Shown here: positions 56,628 through 64,000 of the stretch, piece by piece
Position numbering within the stretch: position 1 is the stretch's first letter
Layout: each line of letters begins with the position of its first letter
Program-made: the position numbers and the translations under genes
Origin: JAGQIB01 sp041393395
GTDB taxonomy: Bacteria > ARS69
Length of the DNA: 64,000 nt
NCBI GenBank assembly: GCA_041393395.1
Contig: JAWKKG010000005.1
Span: 434,001-498,000, forward strand
Direction: 5' to 3'
Notes under the pieces: model-generated
Told to the model about the DNA's origin: nothing
Seen by the model: the letters and a program-made list of their open reading frames with translations, nothing else
The model's database searches: none

Positions 56628-58604
56628 TCAATGGCGATCGCCGCTCCCGGGCACGAGCTCCCGCCGCGCGTGGTTGATCAGGCCGCCGTCCCGCACGATC
56701 CGGCGTTCGCGCGTAGAGAGATCGTGCTTCGCTTCGATCTCGGAGTCGGCGTCGCCCTTGCCCACGACGACCGGAACCACGTCGCCGTGGTCGATCGCCT
56801 CGTGGATGCCCCTCAGCCGCAGGGTGTCGCCCGGTTCGATCCGCTCGGCATCCTCCGCGTCGAGAATCAACGGGAGGACGCCGAAGTTGATCAGGTTCCG
56901 GCGATGGATCCGTGCGAACGAGCGGGCGAGCACGACCCGCAGACCGAGGTACCGGGGCGCGAGGGCCGCGTGCTCGCGGCTGGAGCCCTGCCCGTAGTTG
57001 CGTCCGCCCACGACCGCGTGCCCGCCGTCCAGCTCGCGCGCCCGCTCGACGTAGGACTCGTCGACCCCACGAAACGTGAAGCGGCTGATGGCCGGGAGGT
57101 TGCTGCGATCCGGCAGGGCGCGCGTCCCCGCGGGCAGGATCTCGTCCGTGGAGACGTCGTCCGGAGCCCGCACCAGGACGGGCAGCTCGAGTTCGTCCGG
57201 GAGTTCCTCGAGCTCGGGCAGCGACACGATGTTGGGACCCTTCTCGAGCTCCACTTCGGCGGCCTCGCGCGGCGGAAGCGGCGCCACGAGGCCGCTGCGC
57301 CCGGGCGAGGCCTCGTCCGGCTCCGCGAAGCGGGAATGGCCGGGCTCGAGGGTCCGCGGATCCGTGATCCTCCCCGCCAGGGCGGATGCGGCGGCCGTCT
57401 CCGGGCTCACGAGGCACACGCGATCCTCGCGGGTCCCCGAGCGCCCCGGGAAGTTCCGCGGCACCGTGCGCAGACTCAGTCGCCCCGTCGCGGGCGCCTG
57501 GCCCATGCCGATGCAGCCGTTGCAGCCGGCCTGATGGATCCGGGCGCCGGCCGCCAGCAGCTCGCCGAGTCGTCCGTCCGCAATCAGGCGACGGAGCAGC
57601 CGGCGGGACACCGGATTGACGTCGAACGAGACGGAGTCGGGGATGCGCTTCCCCTTCACGATCTCGGCCGCGACCGCGAAGTCGCGGTGGCCGGGATTCG
57701 CCGAGGAGCCGAGGTAGGCCTGGTAGATCTCCTGCCCCGCCACCTCGGTCACGGGCACGACGTTGCCGGGGCTGGACGGCATCGCGATCAGCGGCTCGAG
57801 CGCGGAGAGATCGATCTCCTCCTCCCGGTCGTAGTGCGCTCCCGGGTCCGCGACGAGCTCGGTCCACTCGTCCTCGCGTCCGCGCGTCCGGAGAAAGCGC
57901 CGGACCTCGGCGTCCGACGGAAACACCGTGGTCGTCGCGCCGAGTTCCGTCCCCATGTTCGCGATCACGTGACGATCCAGGACCGAGAGCCGCTCCAGAC
58001 CCGGACCGTGGTACTCGAACACCTGGCCGAGCCCGCCGGATACGCCGTGCCGACGCAGCATCTCCAGCACGACATCCTTCGCGCTGACCCGGTCCGGGAG
58101 CTCGCCCACGAGACGGACGCCGCGCACCTCCGGCATCGAGAACCGGAACGGCTCCCCGCCCATGGCGAGCGCCACGTCGAGTCCGCCGGCTCCGATCGCC
58201 AGCATGCCGAGCGCGCCGGCCGCGCACGTGTGACTGTCGGACCCGAGGAGCGTTCGCTGCGGGCGGCCGAACGCGTCCTGGTGCACCGGGTGGCTGACCC
58301 CGGTGCCCGGTGGCGCGTACCAGAGACCGAATCGCCGGCACGCGCTGCGCAGGAACAGGTGATCGTCCGCGTTCCGGTGATCCTGCTGCACGAGATTGTG
58401 GTCGACGTACTGCGCCGAGATCTCCGTCCGCACCCGATCGATTCCGAGCGCCTCGAACTCCAGCATCACGAGCGTGCCCGTCGCGTCCTGCGTGAGCGTC
58501 TGGTCGATCCGCAGCGCGATCTCCGCGCCGGGCTCGGGGCGCCCGTCCACGAGATGGGACTCGATCAGCTTCCGCGTGACGTTCCGCGGCGGGGACTTCG
58601 ACAT
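56628..58604 (-). CDS. acn: Aconitate hydratase
   Basis: 658 residues, a single-chain aconitase of the shorter class. Converts citrate to isocitrate in the TCA cycle. Iron-sulfur ligands are in GSDSHTCAAGALG and in GCNGCIGMGQ; further active-site segments are FPSDAEVRRFL, YLGSSANPGHRDF and NYGQGSSREHAALAPR. An N-terminal THDQ-like stretch reads VQQDHRN. A GGGAGG site precedes the ATG. Nothing appears missing. Confidence 0.92.
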   Translation of the reverse strand: MSKSPPRNVTRKLIESHLVDGRPEPGAEIALRIDQTLTQDATGTLVMLEFEALGIDRVRTEISAQYVDHNLVQQDHRNADDHLFLRSACRRFGLWYAPPGTGVSHPVHQDAFGRPQRTLLGSDSHTCAAGALGMLAIGAGGLDVALAMGGEPFRFSMPEVRGVRLVGELPDRVSAKDVVLEMLRRHGVSGGLGQVFEYHGPGLERLSVLDRHVIANMGTELGATTTVFPSDAEVRRFLRTRGREDEWTELVADPGAHYDREEEIDLSALEPLIAMPSSPGNVVPVTEVAGQEIYQAYLGSSANPGHRDFAVAAEIVKGKRIPDSVSFDVNPVSRRLLRRLIADGRLGELLAAGARIHQAGCNGCIGMGQAPATGRLSLRTVPRNFPGRSGTREDRVCLVSPETAAASALAGRITDPRTLEPGHSRFAEPDEASPGRSGLVAPLPPREAAEVELEKGPNIVSLPELEELPDELELPVLVRAPDDVSTDEILPAGTRALPDRSNLPAISRFTFRGVDESYVERARELDGGHAVVGGRNYGQGSSREHAALAPRYLGLRVVLARSFARIHRRNLINFGVLPLILDAEDAERIEPGDTLRLRGIHEAIDHGDVVPVVVGKGDADSEIEAKHDLSTRERRIVRDGGLINHARRELVPGSGDRH

Positions 58605-58869
58605 GGGATCCTCCCGGGAGCTCGCTCGGGCGAAGGGCCTCGCGATCGACGTCCCGACGGGACCCGCCGGACTCCTCGACCCGTGCATTCCGAAGCGCAT
58701 TCCTGCAGAAAGCGTGCCGCATGGGCGAGACAGCAACGGGACGGCGGAGGCGGTGCCGGCGAACGAACGGAACGGATCTTGCGACCCCATTGCGGAGAGC
58801 CGACGCCGGGCGCCGGCCGGTCGATCGCGACCGCGGCGGTTCGCCCGCCAGACACGAGGAGTGAGAGTC

Positions 58870-59352
58870 ATGAACGTGAAGGACATCATGAGCGGAGGAG
58901 TCGTCACCTGCGAGGCGGACAGCACGCTGGACCATGTGGCGACGTGCATGAAGGAGCACGACGTGGGGCTCATGCCGATCGTGCACGAGGAGAAGGTGGT
59001 CGGAGTGATCACCGATCGGGATCTCGTCACGCGCGCGCTCGCGGACGGCGGAGGCCCGGACAAGCTCGTGCGCGACGTGGCCACGCCCCGGATCTGGTCC
59101 ATCCGTGACCGCACCGACATCGCGGATCTGGCGCAGGTGATGAAGGACAAGCGGGTGCGCCGCCTCATCGTGACCGACCAGGAGGATCGGCCGATCGGAG
59201 TCGTGACCCTGGGCGATCTCGCGCACCACGGCGACGCGGCTCTCGCCGGCTCGGTCCTCGAGGCCATCAGCGCCCCGGCCGCGCCCCAGCGGATCGATGA
59301 GCGGACCGAGGCGTTGCCCGCCTTCGCGCGCACGGTTGCATCTCCTGCGTGA
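58870..59352 (+). CDS. CBS-domain pair protein
   Basis: 160 residues. Two tandem CBS motifs: VKDIMSGGVVTCEADSTLDH with DVGLMPIVHEEKVVGVITDR, and RDVATPRIWSIRDRTDI with VRRLIVTDQEDRPIGVVTLG. These modules bind adenosine nucleotides and sense energy state; as a stand-alone protein it probably acts by interaction. An ACGAGGAGTGAG site precedes ATG 58870. It diverges from aconitase and converges on the exchanger. Confidence 0.9.
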   Translation: MNVKDIMSGGVVTCEADSTLDHVATCMKEHDVGLMPIVHEEKVVGVITDRDLVTRALADGGGPDKLVRDVATPRIWSIRDRTDIADLAQVMKDKRVRRLIVTDQEDRPIGVVTLGDLAHHGDAALAGSVLEAISAPAAPQRIDERTEALPAFARTVASPA

Positions 59353-59372
59353 TCCGGCGAACGAGGGGGAAG

Positions 59373-59399
59373 ACGCGGGCGACGATCGTGCGCCCGCGT
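59373..59399. terminator. Bidirectional hairpin between CBS and exchanger genes
   Basis: A 9-bp perfect stem, ACGCGGGCG / CGCCCGCGT, surrounds ACGATCGTG, which itself has an inner palindrome. It fills the whole gap between two converging stop codons. There is no T-run on either side, so it may act with Rho or as an mRNA 3' end block. Confidence 0.5.
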
Positions 59400-60431
59400 T
59401 CACCCGCTCCGCCCGAGAACCATCACGACCGTGACCGCGTACACGACCAGGACCGTGACGCTCTCGAACCCGATGTTGCCGAGGCCGCTTCGTTCGCGAC
59501 GCAGCATCCCCAGGAGCAGCACCGCCGTCATCAGGATCGTGACCGCGGCGAGCGCGAGTTCCGGCGGACCGGCCGCGTGATAGAGCGACCCGTCGCGGTA
59601 CGCGACATCCGCTGCCGCCGCGAACAGCGTGTCGAAGGCGTTGCCTCCGAGGACGTTTCCGACAGCGAGGGTCAAGGCCCCGTGCCGCACGGCGGCAACG
59701 GACGTCACGAGTTCCGGCAACGATGTCACCAGCGCGAGCACCAGCGCACCGACCGCCGTTTCCGAAAGCGAGCTCCGGGCCACGATGGCGATTCCCGCGC
59801 GCGTCGAAACCCACCCGGCGGCGATCACGAGAATCGCCGCCATCAGCAGTCCCACCCACGCGGACGCGCCGCCGCCGGCGAACGACTCTCGAGCCGGAAC
59901 GTCGGGAGCGGTCGCGTCCGTCACGCGGGGCATCCACATCGGCTCTTCGCGGGCGCGGCGGACGAGACGGGCGCCGAGGAGATAGGCGAGGAACAAGAGC
60001 GGGGTCATCGGGTGAATCCCCGCGAAGTCCACGTCGGGGCCCACCATCAAGACGAGGAGACCGGCCAGGAGCGCGATGAGCAGTGCCCCCCAGAGCATGT
60101 TCGGGACCGAGGCCGCGGCGTGCTCGAGGTTCGCCTTCCGGTACGCGAGATCCGCGATCGCGAGAAATGCCGTCTGGGCCGCGATACCTCCGAGGGCGTT
60201 CGCGAGCGCGAGCCGTGGAAACCCCTGGGCCGCCGCGGAGACGGAGGCGGTGATGCCCGGCAGCGAGGTGACCGCTCCCAGGAAGACTCCGCCCATGACC
60301 GCCTCGCCGAGGCCGGTGCGATCCGCCAGGCGATCGGTGAGCACCACGAGTCGAGTTCCGGCCAGGGCGATGATGCCGCCCGCGACGCCCAGCGCGACGA
60401 GCGCCGGACCGAAGGGCCACACCGTGTCCAT
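59400..60431 (-). CDS. CaCA-family Na+/Ca2+ (cation) exchanger
   Basis: 343 residues with about ten membrane helices. The two alpha repeats are present: GGVFLGAVTSLPGITASVSA with LALANALGGIAAQ, and GALVLALVTSLPELVTSVAA with LAVGNVLGGNAFD. The conserved S-L-P pairs and the N-x-x-G-G motif are intact. The centre has a hydrophilic loop (~165-190). The ATG overlaps the stop of the upstream baeRF gene by one base. Confidence 0.9.
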   Translation of the reverse strand: MDTVWPFGPALVALGVAGGIIALAGTRLVVLTDRLADRTGLGEAVMGGVFLGAVTSLPGITASVSAAAQGFPRLALANALGGIAAQTAFLAIADLAYRKANLEHAAASVPNMLWGALLIALLAGLLVLMVGPDVDFAGIHPMTPLLFLAYLLGARLVRRAREEPMWMPRVTDATAPDVPARESFAGGGASAWVGLLMAAILVIAAGWVSTRAGIAIVARSSLSETAVGALVLALVTSLPELVTSVAAVRHGALTLAVGNVLGGNAFDTLFAAAADVAYRDGSLYHAAGPPELALAAVTILMTAVLLLGMLRRERSGLGNIGFESVTVLVVYAVTVVMVLGRSG

Positions 60432-61516
60432 CAGAACCGGAGAATGGCCGCCACACCGTCCCCCGGTGACAGCTCCTCGGGAGAGACGACATGCACGCGG
60501 CCCCCGTGCCGGAGTGTCTCGATCACGGTCGCGTCGCGCGCCCTGTCATCGTCACTCGGCCCGTCGCTCGGGACGACGAAGAGGATCCCTACCCGCGCGC
60601 GAGTCGCTTCCGGGAGGATCGCCGACGCCCGCCGACGGGCGCGCGGATCCCCTCGCCCCGCGAGTCGCCGGAGATTCCCGAGTGCGGCCTCGCGATCGCG
60701 ATCGAACCGGGGCCGGACGATCGGCCACGTTCGGGCGTGCACTTCGGCCGGGTCGAGGTGAATCGCGTCGACCGCCAGGGTCTCCGCGAGAATCCGGGAA
60801 TGCGAGGACACGCTTCGGAAGATTGCGGGGAGGTTCCCCACCCCGCACAGAACGAGTGGGCGCTCTCCCCGGAAGTGCTTCGCGAGCTCGTCGTCCAGGC
60901 GGAGGGACCACCGACGGGCTTCCTCTTCCACGTCGCGATCCGCCCCCCCCGTACCGAAGAAGATCGCATCGCGAGTGCCTCCGCGCCCCGGGGTCCCGGA
61001 GTGGTACTGGAGCTCCTTCTCGAACTCGACCCCTTCCAGCCTCCGGCGGACACGGTCCACGTCGGCCCGGACATCCACGGGGAAGAGACCGAAGCGGTTC
61101 CCGCGCAGGAGTCGGACTTCCTGCCGTGCGACGGCGAGCACATCGTAGTCGGTTCCATCCAGGTAGAGCGGCAGGATCGGCCCCACCCGAAACTCCTCGT
61201 CGACGGCGATCTCCTCGGCGACCGGGATCGGCAGCCAGCTCCGGCAGACCAGCTTCGGGCCGATCAGGACGCAGAGTCCTTCCCCCGGATGTCGCCAGAA
61301 CGATCGGTCCCCGAGAATCTCCCGCGCCCGCCGGGGGAGATCGATCGCGAGCCCGCGATCGTCGAGCCGGCGCCCGGCTCTCCGGATCAGGTTCCGGAAC
61401 CGGATGCGGTTCTGCCGCACCTCGGGCCCGCTCCGCACCGCCGGCTGGAAGATCGATACTCTCGGTCCCTCGCTTCGCTCGAGCAGGGCCTCGATCCGCG
61501 GGAGCGTGCTCTCCAT
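60431..61516 (-). CDS. Bacterial archaeo-eukaryotic release factor-like protein (baeRF family)
   Basis: 361 residues. The N-terminal half has the baeRF pattern: PRVSIFQPAVRSGPEVRQNR, then ILGDRSFWRHPGEGLCVLIG, DVLAVARQEVRLLRGNRFGL and GVEFEKELQYHSGTPGRGGT. The C-terminal half contains ILFVVPSDGPSDDDRARD and HGGRVHVVSPEELSPGDGVA, resembling eRF1 domain 3. Family members are proposed ribosome-acting proteins; which baeRF class it belongs to cannot be fixed by eye. It is coupled to the exchanger gene. Confidence 0.75.
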   Translation of the reverse strand: MESTLPRIEALLERSEGPRVSIFQPAVRSGPEVRQNRIRFRNLIRRAGRRLDDRGLAIDLPRRAREILGDRSFWRHPGEGLCVLIGPKLVCRSWLPIPVAEEIAVDEEFRVGPILPLYLDGTDYDVLAVARQEVRLLRGNRFGLFPVDVRADVDRVRRRLEGVEFEKELQYHSGTPGRGGTRDAIFFGTGGADRDVEEEARRWSLRLDDELAKHFRGERPLVLCGVGNLPAIFRSVSSHSRILAETLAVDAIHLDPAEVHARTWPIVRPRFDRDREAALGNLRRLAGRGDPRARRRASAILPEATRARVGILFVVPSDGPSDDDRARDATVIETLRHGGRVHVVSPEELSPGDGVAAILRF

Positions 61517-61595
61517 TTCCAGGCGTTCCGACTTGCCTTCCGTACCGATGGGCTCCTCCTCTCCGTGGCGTCTCTCCGCGATCCGGCCTCACGCC

Positions 61596-61847
61596 TCACG
61601 ACGAGGCCGTGCCCCGCGCCCGATCGCGAAGGGCGGTCACCCCGGCGCGCTCGGCGCAGTGGTCGCAGCAGTAGAACGTCCCGTCCGCCTCGAGCCCGTG
61701 TCCGATGATCGTGGTTCCGCAGGTGTCACACCGCGGCGCCAGCGCCGCGATCGCGCACTCGAAGCAATCGAACGTGTGCGACCGACCATCGATCGTGATC
61801 TCGAAGCTCTTGTCGTACGCGTTGCCGCACTGCTCGCATCGTGCCAT
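61596..61847 (-). CDS. Small zinc-ribbon protein (prokaryotic metallothionein-like)
   Basis: 83 residues with four CxxC pairs: CEQC at 4, CFEC near 28, CDTC near 40 and YCCDHC near 59. That gives eight Cys, enough for two zinc ribbons. A hydrophobic strand (FEITIDGRSHTFD) sits between the first two pairs. A GGAGAG-like site precedes the ATG. It is a hypothetical metal-binding protein next to dodecin. Confidence 0.75.
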   Translation of the reverse strand: MARCEQCGNAYDKSFEITIDGRSHTFDCFECAIAALAPRCDTCGTTIIGHGLEADGTFYCCDHCAERAGVTALRDRARGTASS

Positions 61848-61955
61848 TCCGCTCTCCTTCCCGCGTCGTCCTCCCGCCGTCCTCCTGCGCCGTGCGACCG
61901 GGCTCCGCGCAAGATCTACACGCCGTTCCTTGTAGGGCTTGCACCCCGAGCCGGA

Positions 61956-62159
61956 TCACTCCTCGAGGAGGAACGTCAGGCGCATGTTGACGCGGTACTC
62001 GCTGACCTTGCCTCCCTGGACCCGAGCGGTCATCTCGTTGATCCAGAGGCTCTCGATGTCCTTGACGGTCTTGCTTGCTCGCTCCACGCCGGTTGCGACC
62101 GCGTCGTCGAAGCTGTTCGCCGACGAGGCGGTCACCTCGATCACCTTGGCCACACTCAT
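61956..62159 (-). CDS. Dodecin (flavin-binding protein)
   Basis: 67 residues of the dodecin fold: VAKVIEVTASSANSFDDAVA, TGVERASKTVKDIESLWINE and RVNMRLTFLLEE. The Trp in SLWIN is the flavin-stacking residue. It forms a hollow dodecamer that stores riboflavin or FMN in homologues. A GGAG-containing upstream sequence and the normal length support the ATG at 62159. Confidence 0.92.
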   Translation of the reverse strand: MSVAKVIEVTASSANSFDDAVATGVERASKTVKDIESLWINEMTARVQGGKVSEYRVNMRLTFLLEE

Positions 62160-62284
62160 GATCTCGACTCCTTCCGTTTCCGAACGGACGGCCCGTCCCG
62201 CGCGGATGGGCTCCCGGGGGGAGGAATGCCGCAAGTTCCGATCCAGTTCGGGGAACAATCGCCGCGGATGACCGGACGGAGGGG

Positions 62285-63637
62285 TCAGACTTCGCCCGTT
62301 GCATCCTCGGCGTACGCGTTGAGGCGGTTGTAGAGCGTCTTCAGGCTGATCCCGAGCATCGCGGCCGCCCGCCGCTTGTCCTGGTCCATCTCGGCCAGTG
62401 TCGCGAGGATCAGGCGCCGCTCGCCTTCCTCGGTCGTCATGCCCACGGTGATCTCCACGTCGCTCGCCACGTGCTCATCGTCGTTCCCGACCGCCACATC
62501 GCGCGGCAGGATCGTGGGGCCGGCGACGATGAACGCGCGCTCCAGCGCGTTCTTCAGCTCGCGGACGTTCCCGGGCCACGAGTGGGCGCACAGCTTGCGC
62601 ACGGTGCGATCGGCGAGCTGCTTGCTCTCGTCTGCCGCCGAATTGAGTTGCTCCAGGAAATGCCGGGCGAGCAGCTCGGCGTCCGCACCGCGTCTCCGCA
62701 GCGGCGGGACCGCGATGCGGAAGACGTCGAGCCGGAACAGCAGATCCTCGCGCAGCTTCCCCTCCGCCACCGCCTCCTCGGGATCGCGGTTGGTGGCGGC
62801 GATGATCCGCACGTCCACGGCGCGGGGACGGTCTCCACCGACCTTGACGACCTCGTGGGTCTCGAGGACCCGCAGGAGGCGCACCTGGAGTTCGGGAGAC
62901 ATCTCCGTGATCTCGTCCAGGAACAGCGTGCCGCCGTGCGCCTTCTCGAAGACCCCCTTGCGGGTCCGGGTCGCTCCGGTGAAGCTGCCGCGTTCGTGCC
63001 CGAACAGCTCCGACTCGATCAGATTCGGCGAGACGGCGCCGCAGTTCAGGGGCACGAAGGCCTGATCGGCGCGGCGGCTGAGCTCGTGGATCGTCCGGGC
63101 CACGATCTCCTTTCCCGTCCCCGTCTCGCCGGTGACGAGCACCGTGGCCGTGGTCGGCGCGACGCGAGAGATCAGACCGTAGACGCGCTCGATCGCGGTC
63201 GACCTTCCCACGAGGCTCCCGAATCGACCCAGGCTCTTGAGTTCGCCGCGCAGGTGTCCGATCTCCCCGCGCAGCTTCGCGGCCCGACGCGCCCGGGCCA
63301 GGATCCGGCGGAGCCGCTTCGTGTCGACGGGCTTGCCGAGAACGTCGATGGCGCCCTCGCGCATCGCGTACACGGCGTCGTCCACCGTCGCCTCGCCGCT
63401 CACGATCACGACCTCGGCGTCGGGGTGTTCCTCGAGCTCCTCGAGGAGATCGAGGCCGGATCCGTCCGGGAGCTCCACATCGAGGACGAGCACGTCCGGA
63501 CGCGAGTCCTGCAGGACCCGACGCGCCTCGGCCACGGTCGCGGCCGGGAGCGGCGCGAACCCTTCCCGTTTCACCAGCCGGGCGACGGCCTCCCGGCTGA
63601 TGCGATCGTCCTCCAGGACCAGCGCGGAGAACGTCAC
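62285..63637 (-). CDS. Sigma-54-dependent response regulator (NtrC family)
   Basis: 450 residues. The receiver domain has Asp in LVLDVELPDGSG near 51 and ends with KPVDTKRL. The AAA+ domain has Walker A TGETGTGKE near 166, the sigma-54 loop ELFGHERGSFTGATR (GAFTGA as GSFTGA), FLDEITEMS and ATNRDPEEAV. The Fis HTH is RRAAAMLGISLKTLYNRLNA at the end. It activates sigma-54 promoters on phosphorylation. GTG 63637 overlaps the kinase gene stop. Confidence 0.92.
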   Translation of the reverse strand: MTFSALVLEDDRISREAVARLVKREGFAPLPAATVAEARRVLQDSRPDVLVLDVELPDGSGLDLLEELEEHPDAEVVIVSGEATVDDAVYAMREGAIDVLGKPVDTKRLRRILARARRAAKLRGEIGHLRGELKSLGRFGSLVGRSTAIERVYGLISRVAPTTATVLVTGETGTGKEIVARTIHELSRRADQAFVPLNCGAVSPNLIESELFGHERGSFTGATRTRKGVFEKAHGGTLFLDEITEMSPELQVRLLRVLETHEVVKVGGDRPRAVDVRIIAATNRDPEEAVAEGKLREDLLFRLDVFRIAVPPLRRRGADAELLARHFLEQLNSAADESKQLADRTVRKLCAHSWPGNVRELKNALERAFIVAGPTILPRDVAVGNDDEHVASDVEITVGMTTEEGERRLILATLAEMDQDKRRAAAMLGISLKTLYNRLNAYAEDATGEV

Positions 63638-64000
63638 TCGATCACCGGCGTGCTCGAGTCGCACGGCAGCCGGATCTCGAACACGGCACCGCCGCCCGCG
63701 CGGTTGCGGGCGTCGATGCGGCCGCCGTGCGCAACGACCGCGGCGCGCGCCACGAACAGGCCGATGCCGGAACCGCGGGGCTTGGTCGTGAAATGCATCT
63801 TGAAAAGATGGGACGCTCGGGCGGATTCGATGCCGGGACCGTCGTCGCACACCGAAAGGATCGTCGATTCGTCTTCCGTCGCCACGCCGATCCGGACTTC
63901 TCCACCGGCCGGCGTCGCCTCCACCGCGTTGACGACGACGTTGAGCAGCGCCTGTCGCAGACGATCGCGGAATCCCAGGACCATCACCGCACCCGAGGTG
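63634..64000 (-). CDS. Sensor histidine kinase, C-terminal catalytic part (runs off right edge)
   Basis: 121 codons of the ATPase domain. The N box is LLNVVVNAVEATPAGG, the G1 box CDDGPGIE, the F box FTTKPRG, and the G2 box GSGIGLFVARAAV. The frame remains open to base 64000; the sensor, dimerisation and His-box parts lie outside. Partner of the NtrC-type regulator, whose GTG overlaps its stop (GTGA). Confidence 0.9.
   Translation of the reverse strand, partial: TSGAVMVLGFRDRLRQALLNVVVNAVEATPAGGEVRIGVATEDESTILSVCDDGPGIESARASHLFKMHFTTKPRGSGIGLFVARAAVVAHGGRIDARNRAGGGAVFEIRLPCDSSTPVIE

Noticed and set aside
55821..59108. 1,095-codon plus-strand frame opposite aconitase
   Set aside because: Antisense shadow; aconitase on the minus strand has clear motifs and a ribosome site.

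Overview
The window is high-GC bacterial DNA with dense, mostly ATG/GTG-started genes and good Shine-Dalgarno sites. Two secreted proteins carry a C-terminal FlgD-like/T9SS-like Ig domain. There are several eukaryote-like Ser/Thr kinases whose N-terminus reads IGRTLAHY, plus a UPF0182 membrane protein, a baeRF protein and a DUF892 protein. By inference this fits an uncultured FCB-type lineage (for example Candidatus Eisenbacteria or a relative). I cannot prove the taxon from sequence alone.

Region 1 (1-12573) is a defence island. A leftward operon encodes an excisionase-like HTH protein, BrxE, BrxA, BrxB, BrxC and the N-terminal 571 codons of PglX, in the order expected for a type 6 BREX system; the remaining genes would lie left of base 1. 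Rightward from a shared intergenic region run a PD-(D/E)XK endonuclease-like protein, a small zinc-knuckle protein, a Cas4-like/DEDD DUF2779 nuclease, a membrane protein and a DExH helicase. The island ends at a 45-bp 3' half of an initiator-type tRNA (anticodon loop to CCA) followed by a strong terminator. This is the usual right attachment-site remnant of a tRNA-integrated element.

Region 2 (12692-23496) is a second block of nucleic-acid-processing genes. Three translationally coupled genes encode a RecB-like nuclease/DEDD exonuclease/SF1 helicase fusion, a Ser/Thr kinase and a HARE-HTH plus GIY-YIG nuclease. I do not recognise this trio as a named system. A PLD-nuclease/helicase/DUF3427 protein and an Mrr-like restriction endonuclease follow. 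Imperfect 57-bp direct repeats flank the DUF3427 gene, and one copy is a relic of the Mrr gene's 3' end.

Region 3 (23666-29915) looks like a miniature secreted-peptide system. It has a promoter, tandem copies of an 18-codon peptide gene (MEVQTEVKAGD plus a variable 7-residue tail), two hairpins, then a HlyD-like adaptor, a C39-peptidase ABC exporter and a second ABC transporter, all overlapping by 4 nt. No modification enzyme is visible.

Region 4 (30-64 kb) is chromosomal: secreted and lipoprotein genes, a kinase-PEGA-SUMF1-hydrolase fusion, a beta-lactamase-family hydrolase, a patatin, an RHH-Doc toxin-antitoxin pair, a decaying kinase-TPR gene, and a run of stress and housekeeping genes. 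These last are superoxide dismutase, UPF0182, nitroreductase, DUF892, NhaA, a LigD polymerase domain, a STAS-like protein, aconitase, a CBS protein, a Na/Ca exchanger, baeRF, a zinc ribbon, dodecin and a sigma-54 two-component pair cut by the right edge. Several intergenic gaps hold recognisable relics of gene 3' ends, which suggests repeated deletion and duplication.
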